Assembly: GCA_963921305.4 (NCBI GenBank)
Contig: CAWUEX030000002.1
Location: forward strand, 1,736,001-1,800,000
Length of the DNA stretch: 64,000 bases
DNA from: CAWUEX02 sp963921305
GTDB lineage: Bacteria > Pseudomonadota > Alphaproteobacteria > Rhodospirillales > Rhodospirillaceae
Direction of reading: 5' to 3'
Position numbers and translations under genes: made by a program. The notes beneath the pieces are model-generated. The model had not been told where the DNA came from. It saw nothing but the letters and a program-made list of their open reading frames with translations, and did not search any database. This document shows, one piece after another, positions 17,980-27,883 of this stretch. Each line of letters begins with the position of its first letter. Positions within the stretch are counted from its first letter, which is position 1.

Positions 17980-18969
17980 CTAGCCCTGGGGCTGAAACAA
18001 CTCGTATAGAACGCCGTCCGGAGTCCGCACGCCACACACCTTAATTTCGCCATAGGGTGCGAGGGTCACGGCTGCAGGTTCCGACCACAGGTCATAACCC
18101 GCGTTTTTGATCTTGCCGGCGGTGGCATCCAGATCAGACACTGCCCAGCGCAACGCCATGTGGCCGAGGTTAGGTGGCAGCGCCCGGCCGCTCAGATCAC
18201 GCCCATCAAGACCGTTCCACTCGATCAACTCGACCCGGCCATTGTCGCGCTCTTTGGCGCCGAGCACGCCGCGCGGATGCATGATGGCCGCCCTGGTTTC
18301 AATTTGCGTTGTGACATTGCGCGGAAATCCGAAGTTGCTGTCCTTCGGTTCTGTGTTGCGGTTTTCGTTGTCGACAAACGGTTCGAAGCCCAGGGCGTTG
18401 CGGTGAAAATCCCGGGTTGCGTCCCGGCTGCGGACAATCTGCATACAGTTAAAAGGTTGGCTCATGCGCTTAATGTGATCCCACCCCTGTAACGGCGGGT
18501 CGACCCGTTCATACATGCCGAACGAAATGCCGTCCGGTCCGCGCAGAATGACGTTCGCCAGAGTCATGCCGTTGTACTCAAGCTGGATAGGGTCGGCGAC
18601 CGCGGTCCAACCTTCCGCCATGGCAGCCTCGAATACGGCGTGCAGGTCTTTCGATCTCACCATGAGGGAGAAAATGCCGCCCGTCTCCCATGGCATCGCG
18701 CCGGCGCGAATCCGCTGCTGAGGTCCGGCACCGACAAGCTGCATGAAGCGGACAAAGCCTTGTGCCTCATCGCCGCAATGAAACAGCGCCTCTTCGGCGC
18801 TGACGCCGGAGTCCAGCTTCCACTGCGCCAGCACCGTTACGTCGACACTACCGCGATGCGCTAGGGTCCAGCCGCACACTCTGTCCGCCAGGCCGCACCA
18901 TCGGTCCAGGTCTGACACAAGCGTGACCGCTTCTTTCCATCCCCCATCCAAGTCCAAAGATGCGTCCAT
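17980..18969 (-). CDS. Two-domain VOC (glyoxalase/dioxygenase-like) protein
   Basis: A 329-aa protein made of two vicinal-oxygen-chelate modules, about residues 10-150 and 170-325. Segments such as GHMALRWAVSDLDAT and PDGVLYELF in the second module are typical of VOC folds. Substrate unknown. It neighbours a second two-domain VOC protein (20208-21122) and an FAD oxidoreductase, suggesting a small catabolic cluster. Confidence 0.75.
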   Translation of the reverse strand: MDASLDLDGGWKEAVTLVSDLDRWCGLADRVCGWTLAHRGSVDVTVLAQWKLDSGVSAEEALFHCGDEAQGFVRFMQLVGAGPQQRIRAGAMPWETGGIFSLMVRSKDLHAVFEAAMAEGWTAVADPIQLEYNGMTLANVILRGPDGISFGMYERVDPPLQGWDHIKRMSQPFNCMQIVRSRDATRDFHRNALGFEPFVDNENRNTEPKDSNFGFPRNVTTQIETRAAIMHPRGVLGAKERDNGRVELIEWNGLDGRDLSGRALPPNLGHMALRWAVSDLDATAGKIKNAGYDLWSEPAAVTLAPYGEIKVCGVRTPDGVLYELFQPQG

Positions 18970-19085
18970 GATGTTGCCTCCCCTTGAAAACGGCCCAGGC
19001 AGTGTGCCGCCTCCCGCTCTCGGGTTCGACCTTTTTTCACGTGCCAGCGACGCATAGACTTACGTCAATCAGACAGGTTCATGCG

Positions 19086-20174
19086 TTGACTCACTCTTCA
19101 CCCCATACCCGGCCGGATGCGTCCGATCAGCCGCCACTTGAGCGGCCAGGAGTAAAGCCGATTGCTTTGTCGCTGGGTGTTGGCGGCTTGGGCGGCGCTC
19201 TATTCAGTCTCGTCAACGTTCCGCTGGCGTGGATGCTCGGGCCCATGGTGGTCAACATCATTGCCTCGGTACGGGGCGCGCCCGTACTGGTGCCGCACAG
19301 CATCCGAGTGGTGACACTGTGCGTCATCGGCGTGTTTCTTGGTGGCTCATTTTCACCTGATCTGCTTGCCCGGGCCGGGGAATGGAGTGTCACCCTGGTG
19401 TTGATGCTCCTGTTCATCCCCCTGATCACGATTGTCGCGGGACAATACTATGCCCGGGCCGCCGGCTTTGACCGCGCAACAGCAATGTTTTCAGGTGCGC
19501 CCGGCACGCTGACGGCCATGGTCATCATCGGCGGTGAATCCGGCGCCGACGAGCGCATGATCGCCCTGACCCAAGGTCTACGGGTGGTGATCGTTGTTTT
19601 TCTGATGCCGTTGATCGTAACCCTGGCCACCGCGACCGGGCCATCGTCGGCCTCTGTGTTGCCTGAAGGCGGACCATTTTCCTGGTTGGAAGGTGTGTTG
19701 TTGGTTGCCGCCGCCGGTGTGGGCTACGGCCTCGCCAAGGGCTTTAATCTCCCAGCCTCGGCGATGACCGGCGCCATGCTGACCTCGGCGGGACTTTATC
19801 TCGCCGGTGTCGTGTCGTGGCGCCCGCCCGACGCTGCGTTATGGATTTGCTTGTGGGTGCTCGGGTCGGCCATCGGTTCACGGTTCTCCACCGTCACGCC
19901 TAAGACGTTTTTCCGCACCAGCCGTCACGCCGTCGCCGCCACAGCGCTGGTCATGTCGGTCTCCGCTTTGTTTGCCCTCGCGGTCAGTGCGCTAACCGGC
20001 GTGCCATACTTGACCGCGCTTCTGTCGTTCACCCCCGGTGGCGTGGCGGAAATGTGCTTGATCGCCATCGCCTTCGATATTGATCCCGCATTCGTCGCCG
20101 TTCATCACTTGGCGCGTATCGCTATCCTCATAAGCGCTGCGCCCCTTGCGGCAAGATGGGCGCGCAGAAGCTAA
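19086..20174 (+). CDS. AbrB family membrane protein (ammonia monooxygenase-like regulator family)
   Basis: Polytopic membrane protein of about 362 aa with duplicated halves, as in the AbrB/PF05145 family of putative transporters. The internal repeats are visible: PLAWMLGPMVVNI near the N-terminus and PASAMTGAMLTSAG in the second half, with matching SGAPGTLTAM and TPGGVAEMCL. The start is uncertain; the frame opens upstream with only TTG or GTG codons (18984, 19041, 19086). I chose TTG 19086, which has an AGG upstream and gives a normal family length. Confidence 0.8.
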   Translation: MTHSSPHTRPDASDQPPLERPGVKPIALSLGVGGLGGALFSLVNVPLAWMLGPMVVNIIASVRGAPVLVPHSIRVVTLCVIGVFLGGSFSPDLLARAGEWSVTLVLMLLFIPLITIVAGQYYARAAGFDRATAMFSGAPGTLTAMVIIGGESGADERMIALTQGLRVVIVVFLMPLIVTLATATGPSSASVLPEGGPFSWLEGVLLVAAAGVGYGLAKGFNLPASAMTGAMLTSAGLYLAGVVSWRPPDAALWICLWVLGSAIGSRFSTVTPKTFFRTSRHAVAATALVMSVSALFALAVSALTGVPYLTALLSFTPGGVAEMCLIAIAFDIDPAFVAVHHLARIAILISAAPLAARWARRS

Positions 20175-20207
20175 GCGTAGAAAGTGCCGATGACGGATGG
20201 GTAGGTC

Positions 20208-21122
20208 TCAGTCTGCGTTCTCGCGCTGCCAAGCGTCGGAGGCGGCGCGGTCTTCAATGCGGTACGCAACCGTTTGGCCAGGGTCATACTCGGCGCGCTG
20301 CTGGTAGCCGAATACGTGTCCTTCCGGGTCGGCGTAGTAGTTAAGGGCGCCGGATCCGGACCCAAGGGTCAGTTCGTTGATCAGCGGGACATTTGCTGCC
20401 GCCATTTTCTCCGCAAACGCGGCAAGATCGTAACCCCGCAGAATCCAAACGTCCGGCACCTCTTTGCGGTCGCCCGGTGTGGGCCGGCTTTTTCCGCCTG
20501 GCGCCAACTCCAGAGCGCACGTTCCACCCAGGTGCAGTGTTGCGCCCCGGTCCCCGTTATTTTCCAGCACATCCAGTCCGACGGTGCGGCAGTAAAACTG
20601 CGACAGCGCCTGCGGGTCGGCCACATGCAAACGCAGCCAGCCGATATCTTGCAGACCGTCCGCCAACGGCGGTGTGTCCGGAAGGCTCACCAGATCATCC
20701 GGCCAGCGGCGGTCCGCTTCTAAATCTGACGCCAGATCTGACCCCGCCGCAGGTGCGCGAATACCGCAGACGAAGCCGTCCGGATCTGTAAAGTACAAGG
20801 TGCCCTCTGGATCGGGATTTTCGTTTAGAAACCCTGCTCCATTGGCGCGCAGGCGGGCCATCACCGTGTCCCAGTCCCGGATGCGGAAAATGGGAATGAC
20901 TTCGGCATCTGCCGGTTGTTCGACCGCGGGATGCGGTTGGCCCTGCCAGATCGTCTCCAGAACGCTGTACATGCCCATCCACGCCATGATGTTGCGGGCA
21001 CGGTCCGTATCGCGGCGGCGCAGTTCACGCAGGCCGATGCCATCAAGATAGAACTGTCCTTGCGGCAGCGGATCAGCGGTGCGCCGCACGATCCAGCCAA
21101 GGCCTTGAATATGTGCGTCCAT
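20208..21122 (-). CDS. Two-domain VOC (glyoxalase/dioxygenase-like) protein
   Basis: A 304-aa protein with two VOC modules, each holding a DPEG-type end strand (NPDPEGTLYFTDPDGFVCGI in the first, YYADPEGHVFGYQ in the second). The ATG at 21122 has an AGGAG site at the right distance; a longer frame to 21236 is rejected. Substrate unknown. Divergent from the FAD oxidoreductase at 21211. Confidence 0.75.
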   Translation of the reverse strand: MDAHIQGLGWIVRRTADPLPQGQFYLDGIGLRELRRRDTDRARNIMAWMGMYSVLETIWQGQPHPAVEQPADAEVIPIFRIRDWDTVMARLRANGAGFLNENPDPEGTLYFTDPDGFVCGIRAPAAGSDLASDLEADRRWPDDLVSLPDTPPLADGLQDIGWLRLHVADPQALSQFYCRTVGLDVLENNGDRGATLHLGGTCALELAPGGKSRPTPGDRKEVPDVWILRGYDLAAFAEKMAAANVPLINELTLGSGSGALNYYADPEGHVFGYQQRAEYDPGQTVAYRIEDRAASDAWQRENAD

Positions 21123-21210
21123 ACCAGCTCCTGGGTTCTTTCTTATCTCGTCATAGTGTAGGAGGGGCCGCACAGCTATCGCAACCGGCCCACACCAAGA
21201 GACGAGACTC

Positions 21211-22605
21211 ATGCCCGTTCTGCCGCCGCCCGACACACCCTTTTCCGTTCAGGTTCCCGTCGTCGTTGCCGGTGGCGGCGCCTGCGGGCTGACGGCAGCG
21301 CTCGCCGCCCGCGATGCTGGTGCTGAGGTGTTGATCCTGGAAAAGGATGCAACGCCCCGGGGGACGACATCAATGTCCCAGGGCACCATGTGTGCGGCGG
21401 GGACCAAAGCGCAGCGCGAGGCCGGCATTGAGGACTCGCCGGGGCAGTTCTTCGCCGACGTGATGGAGAAGGTGAACGGCGAGACCGATCCCGAATTCGT
21501 CAAGGTCATTACCCGCGAAGCCGCGCCGACCATCGACTGGCTGTCCGAGACCAAAAACATTCCATTCGCCATCGACACATCTTGGAAAGGGCTCGGGCAT
21601 TCCGTTCAGCGGCTTCATGCACCACCGAACAAAACCGGCGAAGACCTCATGGGCCGCCTGCTGCAAGCTGTTGAGCTTACAGGTGCGGACTTGTTCACCA
21701 GCGCAACCGTACAGGATGTCTACGCCGATGACAGCGGCCGTGTTCTCGGCGTGCGCGTGGTACGTCCGGACAGCACTACAGAAGATATCGGCTGCGGTAC
21801 TCTGATCCTTGCCACTTGTGGGTTTGCCGCCAATCCGGAGATGATCGCCGAGTACATCCCTGAGATGTCAGGCGCGCACGTTTTTACCTGGGAGAACAGC
21901 ACTGGTGATGCGGTCCGCTGGGGGCTGGATCTCGGTGCGGCGGTGGCAGATATGACCGCTTTTCAAGGCTATGGCGCGCTCGCTCATCCTCATGAACTGT
22001 TGTTCAACTACAACTACGTCATCGATGGCGGCGTGCTCGTCAATCGCGACGGCGCACGCTTCTCTGATGAGATGGCGGATGTCTCCGGCCAAGGTGTTAA
22101 AGTCATGCGTCAGCCGGATCATGTCGCATTCATGATCTACGACCAGACTCTGCACAACCGTCACAAGCATCTTCACGAGACGCGCCAGGCCATGGATGTC
22201 GGCGCCGTCAAACAGGCAGAGAGTCTTGACGCTTTATGCGCTCAACTGGGTCTGCCCGCCGCCGCCACCGAAAAAACATTGAATGATCTTTCGGCCATCA
22301 AGGCCGGGCGTATGGACGATCCATGGGGCCGCGATTTCACCGGCGCGCATGATCTGTCTCCACCGTTCTATGGCGTTCGCGTGACCGGAGCGCTCTACCA
22401 TACCCAAGGCGGCCTGGACGTTGATGCCAACGCCCAAGTCAAACGCACGGCAGGAGGGGTTCTGCCGAACCTTTTCGCCGGCGGCGGTGCGGCCCGCGGC
22501 ATGAGCGGGCCGACCTGCTCCGGTTACATTCCCGCAGCTGGCCTCTGTATGGCCATGACCCTGGGGCGGTTGGCCGGAACGGCAGCCGCGCGCCTCGTCA
22601 CCTGA
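21211..22605 (+). CDS. FAD-dependent oxidoreductase (fumarate reductase / KstD-like flavoprotein)
   Basis: A 464-aa soluble flavoprotein. An N-terminal FAD fold (VVAGGGACGLTAALAARDAG, about residues 18-37, with EKD at the end of strand two) is followed by a capping domain. The C-terminal FAD-contacting segment has FAGGGAARGMSGP and GYIPAAGLCMA. It resembles 3-ketosteroid dehydrogenase, tricarballylate dehydrogenase and fumarate reductase flavoproteins. The substrate is unknown. Its end overlaps the convergent GNAT gene by 8 bases. Confidence 0.85.
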   Translation: MPVLPPPDTPFSVQVPVVVAGGGACGLTAALAARDAGAEVLILEKDATPRGTTSMSQGTMCAAGTKAQREAGIEDSPGQFFADVMEKVNGETDPEFVKVITREAAPTIDWLSETKNIPFAIDTSWKGLGHSVQRLHAPPNKTGEDLMGRLLQAVELTGADLFTSATVQDVYADDSGRVLGVRVVRPDSTTEDIGCGTLILATCGFAANPEMIAEYIPEMSGAHVFTWENSTGDAVRWGLDLGAAVADMTAFQGYGALAHPHELLFNYNYVIDGGVLVNRDGARFSDEMADVSGQGVKVMRQPDHVAFMIYDQTLHNRHKHLHETRQAMDVGAVKQAESLDALCAQLGLPAAATEKTLNDLSAIKAGRMDDPWGRDFTGAHDLSPPFYGVRVTGALYHTQGGLDVDANAQVKRTAGGVLPNLFAGGGAARGMSGPTCSGYIPAAGLCMAMTLGRLAGTAAARLVT

Positions 22606-23080
22606 CGGCGTCTGCCTCCCAGCGCATCTCATTGGTGGCTGCGAACCCCAAGCCTTCATAGACCGGCCTCCCGGTCGGTGACGCGTGCAGGATGACTCGG
22701 GTGCAGCCGACATCCCGCAGATGCGTCATGCAGGCTTGAGTGAGCCGCCGGGCCAGGCCTTGGCGGCGGTATGCCGGGTCAACATACACACCCCAGATAT
22801 AGCCGTCCTTGCGCACCTCGGGTTTGAGGGCCTGAGGATACAGTTTGCGGGAAATGTGAGCCTGTGCCGTGCCGGCGACAAATTCGCCGTCTACGGCCAC
22901 ATAAGCGCACCCTTCATGGCAGTCAGACACCTCGGCCATAAAACCGAGTGTTGCCGCTTTCCAGTTGTGGGTGAAGTCGCTGGCGGTCATGCCGTTGTCC
23001 AGCCACATCTTATAGAACGCGTCCGCCAGAGCAGCGTGTTCCACCGGCTTCGCCAGCCGGATGGTGAGAGTCGAAGTCAT
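22598..23080 (-). CDS. GNAT family N-acetyltransferase
   Basis: A 160-aa acetyltransferase. The acetyl-CoA binding motif A reads VDPAYRRQGLARRLT (about residues 100-115), followed by the VYEGLGF motif B segment. Acceptor unknown. The 271 bases beyond its start (23081-23351) contain only short open frames with no family features. Confidence 0.85.
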   Translation of the reverse strand: MTSTLTIRLAKPVEHAALADAFYKMWLDNGMTASDFTHNWKAATLGFMAEVSDCHEGCAYVAVDGEFVAGTAQAHISRKLYPQALKPEVRKDGYIWGVYVDPAYRRQGLARRLTQACMTHLRDVGCTRVILHASPTGRPVYEGLGFAATNEMRWEADAVR

Positions 23081-23351
23081 GGGTGTTCCACCGATTGAAT
23101 TTTGAACTGGGGTAACGCCACTTAGGCGTCACCGCGCCGAGTCCCGTTGCCGGGAAAGAAAATTTATGCCCCCGAGAGGGCTCGGCGTCGGCGGATGTAT
23201 ACGCGCACGGCAGGCCTCACCGCGCGGCATTGCGCTGCGGTGAAGGCAAAGTTCAAAATGTGCTTCGAAAAGCCCATGAATGACCTACCGGGTGAACGAA
23301 GCGGCGTGTTTACCGACGGCGGGCGGCAAATGCAAGTCCAACCGGGCCGGC

Positions 23352-23906
23352 TTACACCTCATCAGCGCGGTGAGTCATGGGACTCAGTGGTTCCGCATCG
23401 GGTACGCCACCCCCGATATCAATCCACTTCTGGACTTCATAGCGCGTCACGGACTCCGAGTGCTCGCCGCTGTCCAAGGGTTCAACGAGCCAGGAGTAAT
23501 TGACCATGCGCCGGGGCCGTCCCTCCGCAACGGTCAGGGGTAGACCCGTCGTCTCAACGATCAGCTTGCGCCCGCCCGACGTTTGCAGACTGTTGGCTGA
23601 GACCAGACCGCACGGTTGCTCCAGCAACCGGTGGACGTTTGTCATCATGTCCGCCTTATGCATCGGCAAAGGAGCGTCAAACATACTGTGGCCGGTGAGG
23701 TCTTTCCCCCACCGTTCGACGATCTCGGTGGCTTGCAGCCGGATCACGATGTCATCGGGATAGACATCAAGCACCAGCACATTTGGCGACAACAAAGGAT
23801 TGGGGGTGTCGAGAAAGGCATCCGAAGATGGCATGAGTTCACCAGCCCGGCGCAGTGCTTTCCAATGCGCAATAAAAACGGTGTGATCGGCAAGGAGTCT
23901 TGGCAT
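23352..23906 (-). CDS. PAS_5 family sensory protein
   Basis: A 184-aa single-domain protein of the PAS_5 type (PF07310), common and multi-copy in Rhodospirillales. Recognisable parts are an N-terminal W-containing helix (AHWKALRRAGELMPS) and the core LVLDVYPDDIVIRLQATEIVERWGKDLTG, written here only by its start and end residues LVLDV and DLTG. There is no output domain. The ATG at 23906 is chosen over a longer frame from 24068, which overlaps the next gene's leader. Confidence 0.7.
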   Translation of the reverse strand: MPRLLADHTVFIAHWKALRRAGELMPSSDAFLDTPNPLLSPNVLVLDVYPDDIVIRLQATEIVERWGKDLTGHSMFDAPLPMHKADMMTNVHRLLEQPCGLVSANSLQTSGGRKLIVETTGLPLTVAEGRPRRMVNYSWLVEPLDSGEHSESVTRYEVQKWIDIGGGVPDAEPLSPMTHRADEV

Positions 23907-24010
23907 GGCGTTTCGTGGAGCTTTGCCCAGATGCAGCACACCACAGTATAACACTGTGCGACACTGCCTGGTCTCAACCGCGCACCTAAGAGACCACACA
24001 AAATGGGGAG

Positions 24011-24460
24011 ATGGCCGTGAACCCGATTTACTTCGTCTTGAGTCTGTTGTCCGGTGCGATATTGCCATTGCAGGCGGCGCTCAACGCCGGATTGGCAGCC
24101 CGGACCACAGGGCCGCTATTCAGCACCGCGGTCAATTTCACGACTGGACTGATCGTCCTGGTGATCGCGCTTGTGGTGATGCGCGTGCCATTGCCCGCGG
24201 TTGGCGTGTCTTTGGGCGTGCCCTGGTACTATTGGACCGGCGGTTTGCTCGGCATGTTTTTTGTCATCAGCACCATGATTGCCGCGCCGAAGCTGGGGGC
24301 GGCGTTTCTCATCGCACTTGTGATCTGCGGGCAGATATCCGCGTCATTGATTTTCGATCACTACGGCTGGCTGGGCTATCAGGTGCGCGAGATCAATCCG
24401 GGCCGGCTGACCGGCGCGGGCTTTCTCCTGATCGGCGTCTTCCTGGTCTACAAATACTGA
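24011..24460 (+). CDS. YdcZ/DMT family small membrane transporter
   Basis: A 149-aa protein with about five transmembrane helices of the DMT_YdcZ (DUF606) family. The conserved N-terminal half has GAILPLQAALNAGLA and the loop PWYYWTGGLLGM; the C-terminal end reads GFLLIGVFLV. Substrate unknown. Divergent from the PAS_5 gene. Confidence 0.85.
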   Translation: MAVNPIYFVLSLLSGAILPLQAALNAGLAARTTGPLFSTAVNFTTGLIVLVIALVVMRVPLPAVGVSLGVPWYYWTGGLLGMFFVISTMIAAPKLGAAFLIALVICGQISASLIFDHYGWLGYQVREINPGRLTGAGFLLIGVFLVYKY

Positions 24461-24477
24461 GCCGCGATCACGCAGAA

Positions 24478-25299
24478 TTAGTTGGCCCGGAAAGCCACGT
24501 TGAGTTGATAGTGCCGCGACGTGTCGACCGGCGTCTCAAACTGCCATAGCGTCAAGGCCATCGCGGCGGAGATATCAAACACGCCTTCCGGCTTGCCGGC
24601 CAGCACGAACACATCTCTCACGCTGCCGTCCGGCCACATGCGGTAGTCGAGAAGCACCCATCCCGGTTCGGAGTCAGGTGCGTCGGGCGGATAAATCGGC
24701 GGCACCTGGAGCGCCGTCTTCGGCTGCGGCGCCGCAACGGGCCCACTGGCTGCGGCTGCTTGCCGCGCAGCGGCTACCGCGTCGGGTCCCCCAGCCATTT
24801 GCAAAGCTGCGCGCACGTGGTCTGCGTCAGCGGACAGGCGCGCGAAGGTCGGCGCCAGAACCACGTAGGCGTCCGTAAGAACGTCGGCCGCACCGTCCAT
24901 GTCTCCCGTGCCCATCAGGGCGACACCCAATTCGTAGTCGGTGACAGCGGCGCGCAGGGCAGCGTCGTCACCAAGGTCCGCATAGATGCTCTTGGCGCTG
25001 TTCAACGTGCTCAGGGCGGCGTCAAACTGTTGCGTGGCGTTAAGAGCGCGGCCCAGGTTCAGGGCCATATCTGCCGTGCGTCCAGAGGTGGCGCCGAACG
25101 CGCCGGCGGCAAGATCCAGTGCCAGTTGCGCGTCACGCACGACGGACACGGACGCTGGCGTCGAAAGAGTGCGAAAGTACACTTGCTGCACCGAGGCCGT
25201 GTCACGGCGCTCATTGTCGCTTTGCGCCATTGCACTTGGTATGGCGGTCGCCCACAAGAGAGCGATCACGCTGACCATGCGGATCAGGAATGTAAGCAT
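24478..25299 (-). CDS. Exported TPR protein with a TonB C-terminal-like domain
   Basis: A 273-aa protein with a signal peptide (about residues 1-25, SAMAQ). TPR-like helices (about 60-165, for example LNLGRALNATQQFDAALSTL) are followed by a Pro-rich linker and a TonB C-terminal type module that begins at PPIYPPDAPD and contains VLLDYRMWPDGSVRDVFV. Proteins of this build are annotated as energy transducer TonB, but this one lacks the N-terminal membrane anchor beyond its signal. Role unclear. Confidence 0.65.
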   Translation of the reverse strand: MLTFLIRMVSVIALLWATAIPSAMAQSDNERRDTASVQQVYFRTLSTPASVSVVRDAQLALDLAAGAFGATSGRTADMALNLGRALNATQQFDAALSTLNSAKSIYADLGDDAALRAAVTDYELGVALMGTGDMDGAADVLTDAYVVLAPTFARLSADADHVRAALQMAGGPDAVAAARQAAAASGPVAAPQPKTALQVPPIYPPDAPDSEPGWVLLDYRMWPDGSVRDVFVLAGKPEGVFDISAAMALTLWQFETPVDTSRHYQLNVAFRAN

Positions 25300-25383
25300 T
25301 GTGGCGTCCCCGTTCGTTTGTGCTTTTGGGGAAGCTTACGGCATTTCCGGGGCCGAACGCTATGGCTGTGGGGCGGGTTCTGG

Positions 25384-27759
25384 CTACTCCGCAGCCAGCC
25401 TCAGATGCGGCAATCCAGTGGCCTGCTGCACGATGACGTCGGCCACGGCGTCGACCACGGAGTCGCTATCGATGCCGTACTCTGCATAGAGTTGGGCAAT
25501 GTTACCCGCTTGGCCAAACCGGTCGACTCCCAACGCTTCGCAGCGCTGACCCCGTACCGAGCCCAGCCAACCCAGCGCCAACGGGTGACCGTCATGCACT
25601 GTTACCAAAGTGGCGTCGTCAGACAGACCGGACAACAGCGCATCGATTGGGCTTCGCGCACCGCGCCGGCCATCTTTGCGGGCGTGTGCCGCCGCCGTCC
25701 AAGACGCATATAAACGATCCGCTGAAGTTACGGCCAATAAACCAGCGCCTGGCACGTCCTCACGTATGGTTTCGAATGCCGCACGGGCTTCCGGCGCCAC
25801 CACACCGCAATACACTACCGCCAAGTCGCTCCCGGGTTCGGGCTCAACGGCCCAATAGGCGCCGGTCAGGATGCCGGACTTCAAGTCTTGGGTCATCTCG
25901 CGCTCAGGCTGCTCCAGCGGACGTGTGGACAAGCGCAGATACACCGAGCTGCCATCCGGCTTCTGCATGTGGTCAAAGCCCCAAGCCATGATCTCAGCCA
26001 GTTCGTCGGCGTAGGCTGGCTCAAAGGACGCCAGGTTGGCATGGCCGATACCGATCAGCGGCGTGAAGATCGATTGGTGCGCACCGCCCTCAGGCCCAAG
26101 GGAGATGCCACTCGGTGTTGCCACCAGCATGAAGCGGGCATCCTGGTAGCAGGCATAGGTCATGGCATCGAGGCCGCGGGCGATGAACGGGTCGTACAGC
26201 GTGCCCACGGGCAGCAAGCGCTGTTCGAACAAATCGTGCGACAAGCCAAGCGCACCCAGCAGCAGGAACAAGTTGTTCTCGGCGATGCCCAGTTCGATGT
26301 GCTGTCCTTGCGGCTGTTGCGCCCACTTCTGTGGTGACGGCACGTGCATTTGACGGAAGATGTCGTCGCGCTTTTTGATGTGGAACGGACTGCGCTGATT
26401 GACCCAGCCGCCGAGGTTGGTGGACACGGTCACGTCTGGCGAGGTCGTCACGATCCGCGAGGCCATGTCAGATTTACTTTTACCCAGATCGTTCATGATC
26501 TTGCCGAACGCTTCTTGGGTGGACTGCTTCTTGCCTGTTGGCGCGGTGAGCTCTGGTATGTCGAAGGTTGCCGCTGTATCTGTCCGGCGCTCCCGCGGCA
26601 CCCGCTGCGCGAAAGGCACTTGTGCTAAGTAGGCCGCCAGCTCATCCGCCGACATGCCGAGGCCTGCAACCTTGTCCCACTCTTCGCCTTCGGAAATCCC
26701 AAGAGACTCCCGGTATTGTTCGATCTGCTGGTTGTTGAGAATGCCGGCGTGATTGTCCTTGTGGCCGGCAAGCGGCAGGCTGTAGCCCTTGATGGTGTAG
26801 GCGATGAAGCAGTGTGGGCGATCGTCGTTCTCAGCTTCCGCAAATGCTTGCAGGATGGCCTGCATGTCATGGCCACCGAGGTTGGTCATCAACTCGTGCA
26901 GGCTGTCATCATCGTATTCATCAAGAAACGCTTTCAGACCTTTGCTGCCTTTGAGATCAGCCTGTAGCACTTCACGCCAGGCTTTGCCGCCTTGGAACGT
27001 GAGCGCGGAATACTTCTGATTGGGGCACTCGTCGATCCAGTCTTTCAGCGCGGGACCGATCGGTGTTTTGAAGGCCGCCTGCAGTTTCAGGCCATACTTC
27101 AACGCCACCACATTCCAGTTCACGGCTGAGAAAAAGCCGGTGATGCGGTTGAACAACCTGTCATTGACGACGCCGTCCAAACTTTGCCGGTTGTAATCCA
27201 CGATCCACCAGCAGTTCCCAACTTCGTGCTTCCAGCCTTCCAGCAACGCTTCGAAAATGTTGCCTTCGTCCAGTTCCGCGTCGCCCAACAGGGCGATCAT
27301 GCGGCCCTTCGGCGTATCGGCGCCGGCCAACTCGTGGGAGTGGATGTAGTCCTGCACCAATGATGCAAACAACGTCTCGGCGACACCAAGACCAACCGAG
27401 CCGGTGGAAAAATCCACATCCGCCTTGTCTTTGGTCTTGGAGGGGTAGGGTTGTACGCCGCCGAAGCCGCGGAAGTTTTTCATCCGCCCCAGCGTCTGAT
27501 TGCCGAGCAAATATTGAATGGCGTGAAACACCGGCCCCGCATGGGGTTTCACGGCAACACGGTCTTCCGGCCGCAGGGTGTGCAAAAACAAGGCCGTCAT
27601 CACCGAGACCATCGACGCGCAGGAGGCCTGGTGCCCGCCGACTTTCACGCCGTCAGATTTATCCCGCAGGTTATTGGCGCTGTGGATCATCCACGTCGCC
27701 AGCCACAGAATCTTTTTCTCCAAGCGTTTAAGAGTTGCAAGCCGGTCCGCATCTGTCAT
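25384..27759 (-). CDS. Homodimeric 2-oxoacid dehydrogenase E1 (AceE/MdeB-like, transketolase superfamily)
   Basis: A 791-aa thiamine-diphosphate enzyme of the homodimeric E1 type. The TPP/Mg site is visible as LLGDAELDEGN and VDYNRQSLDG (about residues 165-200). It is about 100 residues shorter than E. coli AceE, mainly at the N-terminus. No E2 or E3 genes lie nearby. The divergent Lrp/AsnC gene 124 bases away reproduces the mdeB-mdeR layout of Pseudomonas putida, where MdeB is a 2-oxobutyrate dehydrogenase E1. I infer an amino-acid-derived 2-oxoacid such as 2-oxobutyrate or pyruvate as substrate. The ATG at 27759 has an AAGGAGG site. Confidence 0.85.
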   Translation of the reverse strand: MTDADRLATLKRLEKKILWLATWMIHSANNLRDKSDGVKVGGHQASCASMVSVMTALFLHTLRPEDRVAVKPHAGPVFHAIQYLLGNQTLGRMKNFRGFGGVQPYPSKTKDKADVDFSTGSVGLGVAETLFASLVQDYIHSHELAGADTPKGRMIALLGDAELDEGNIFEALLEGWKHEVGNCWWIVDYNRQSLDGVVNDRLFNRITGFFSAVNWNVVALKYGLKLQAAFKTPIGPALKDWIDECPNQKYSALTFQGGKAWREVLQADLKGSKGLKAFLDEYDDDSLHELMTNLGGHDMQAILQAFAEAENDDRPHCFIAYTIKGYSLPLAGHKDNHAGILNNQQIEQYRESLGISEGEEWDKVAGLGMSADELAAYLAQVPFAQRVPRERRTDTAATFDIPELTAPTGKKQSTQEAFGKIMNDLGKSKSDMASRIVTTSPDVTVSTNLGGWVNQRSPFHIKKRDDIFRQMHVPSPQKWAQQPQGQHIELGIAENNLFLLLGALGLSHDLFEQRLLPVGTLYDPFIARGLDAMTYACYQDARFMLVATPSGISLGPEGGAHQSIFTPLIGIGHANLASFEPAYADELAEIMAWGFDHMQKPDGSSVYLRLSTRPLEQPEREMTQDLKSGILTGAYWAVEPEPGSDLAVVYCGVVAPEARAAFETIREDVPGAGLLAVTSADRLYASWTAAAHARKDGRRGARSPIDALLSGLSDDATLVTVHDGHPLALGWLGSVRGQRCEALGVDRFGQAGNIAQLYAEYGIDSDSVVDAVADVIVQQATGLPHLRLAAE

Positions 27760-27883
27760 CGCAGCCTCCTTTAAGGGCGCCGCGACTGTACTCCAGGATC
27801 TCTGGCAGGTCCTTGCGAAGACTTGCTGAAAAGTCCTACAATCAGCAATAAATAATCAAAAAATATTATAAATTGAGTGTAAT
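27760..27883. promoter_or_regulatory. Divergent control region of the E1 gene and the Lrp-type regulator
   Basis: This 124-base gap has a strikingly AT-rich half (about 27835-27880, with runs such as AATAAATAATC and AAAAAATATTATAAATT) next to the regulator start. AT-rich bent DNA fits binding by an Lrp/AsnC protein and autoregulation. No exact operator could be defined by eye. Confidence 0.5.

Noticed and set aside
23147..23503. 118-codon frame after the GNAT gene
   Set aside because: Arg/Pro-rich translation and no ribosome site; overlaps the PAS_5 gene on the other strand.
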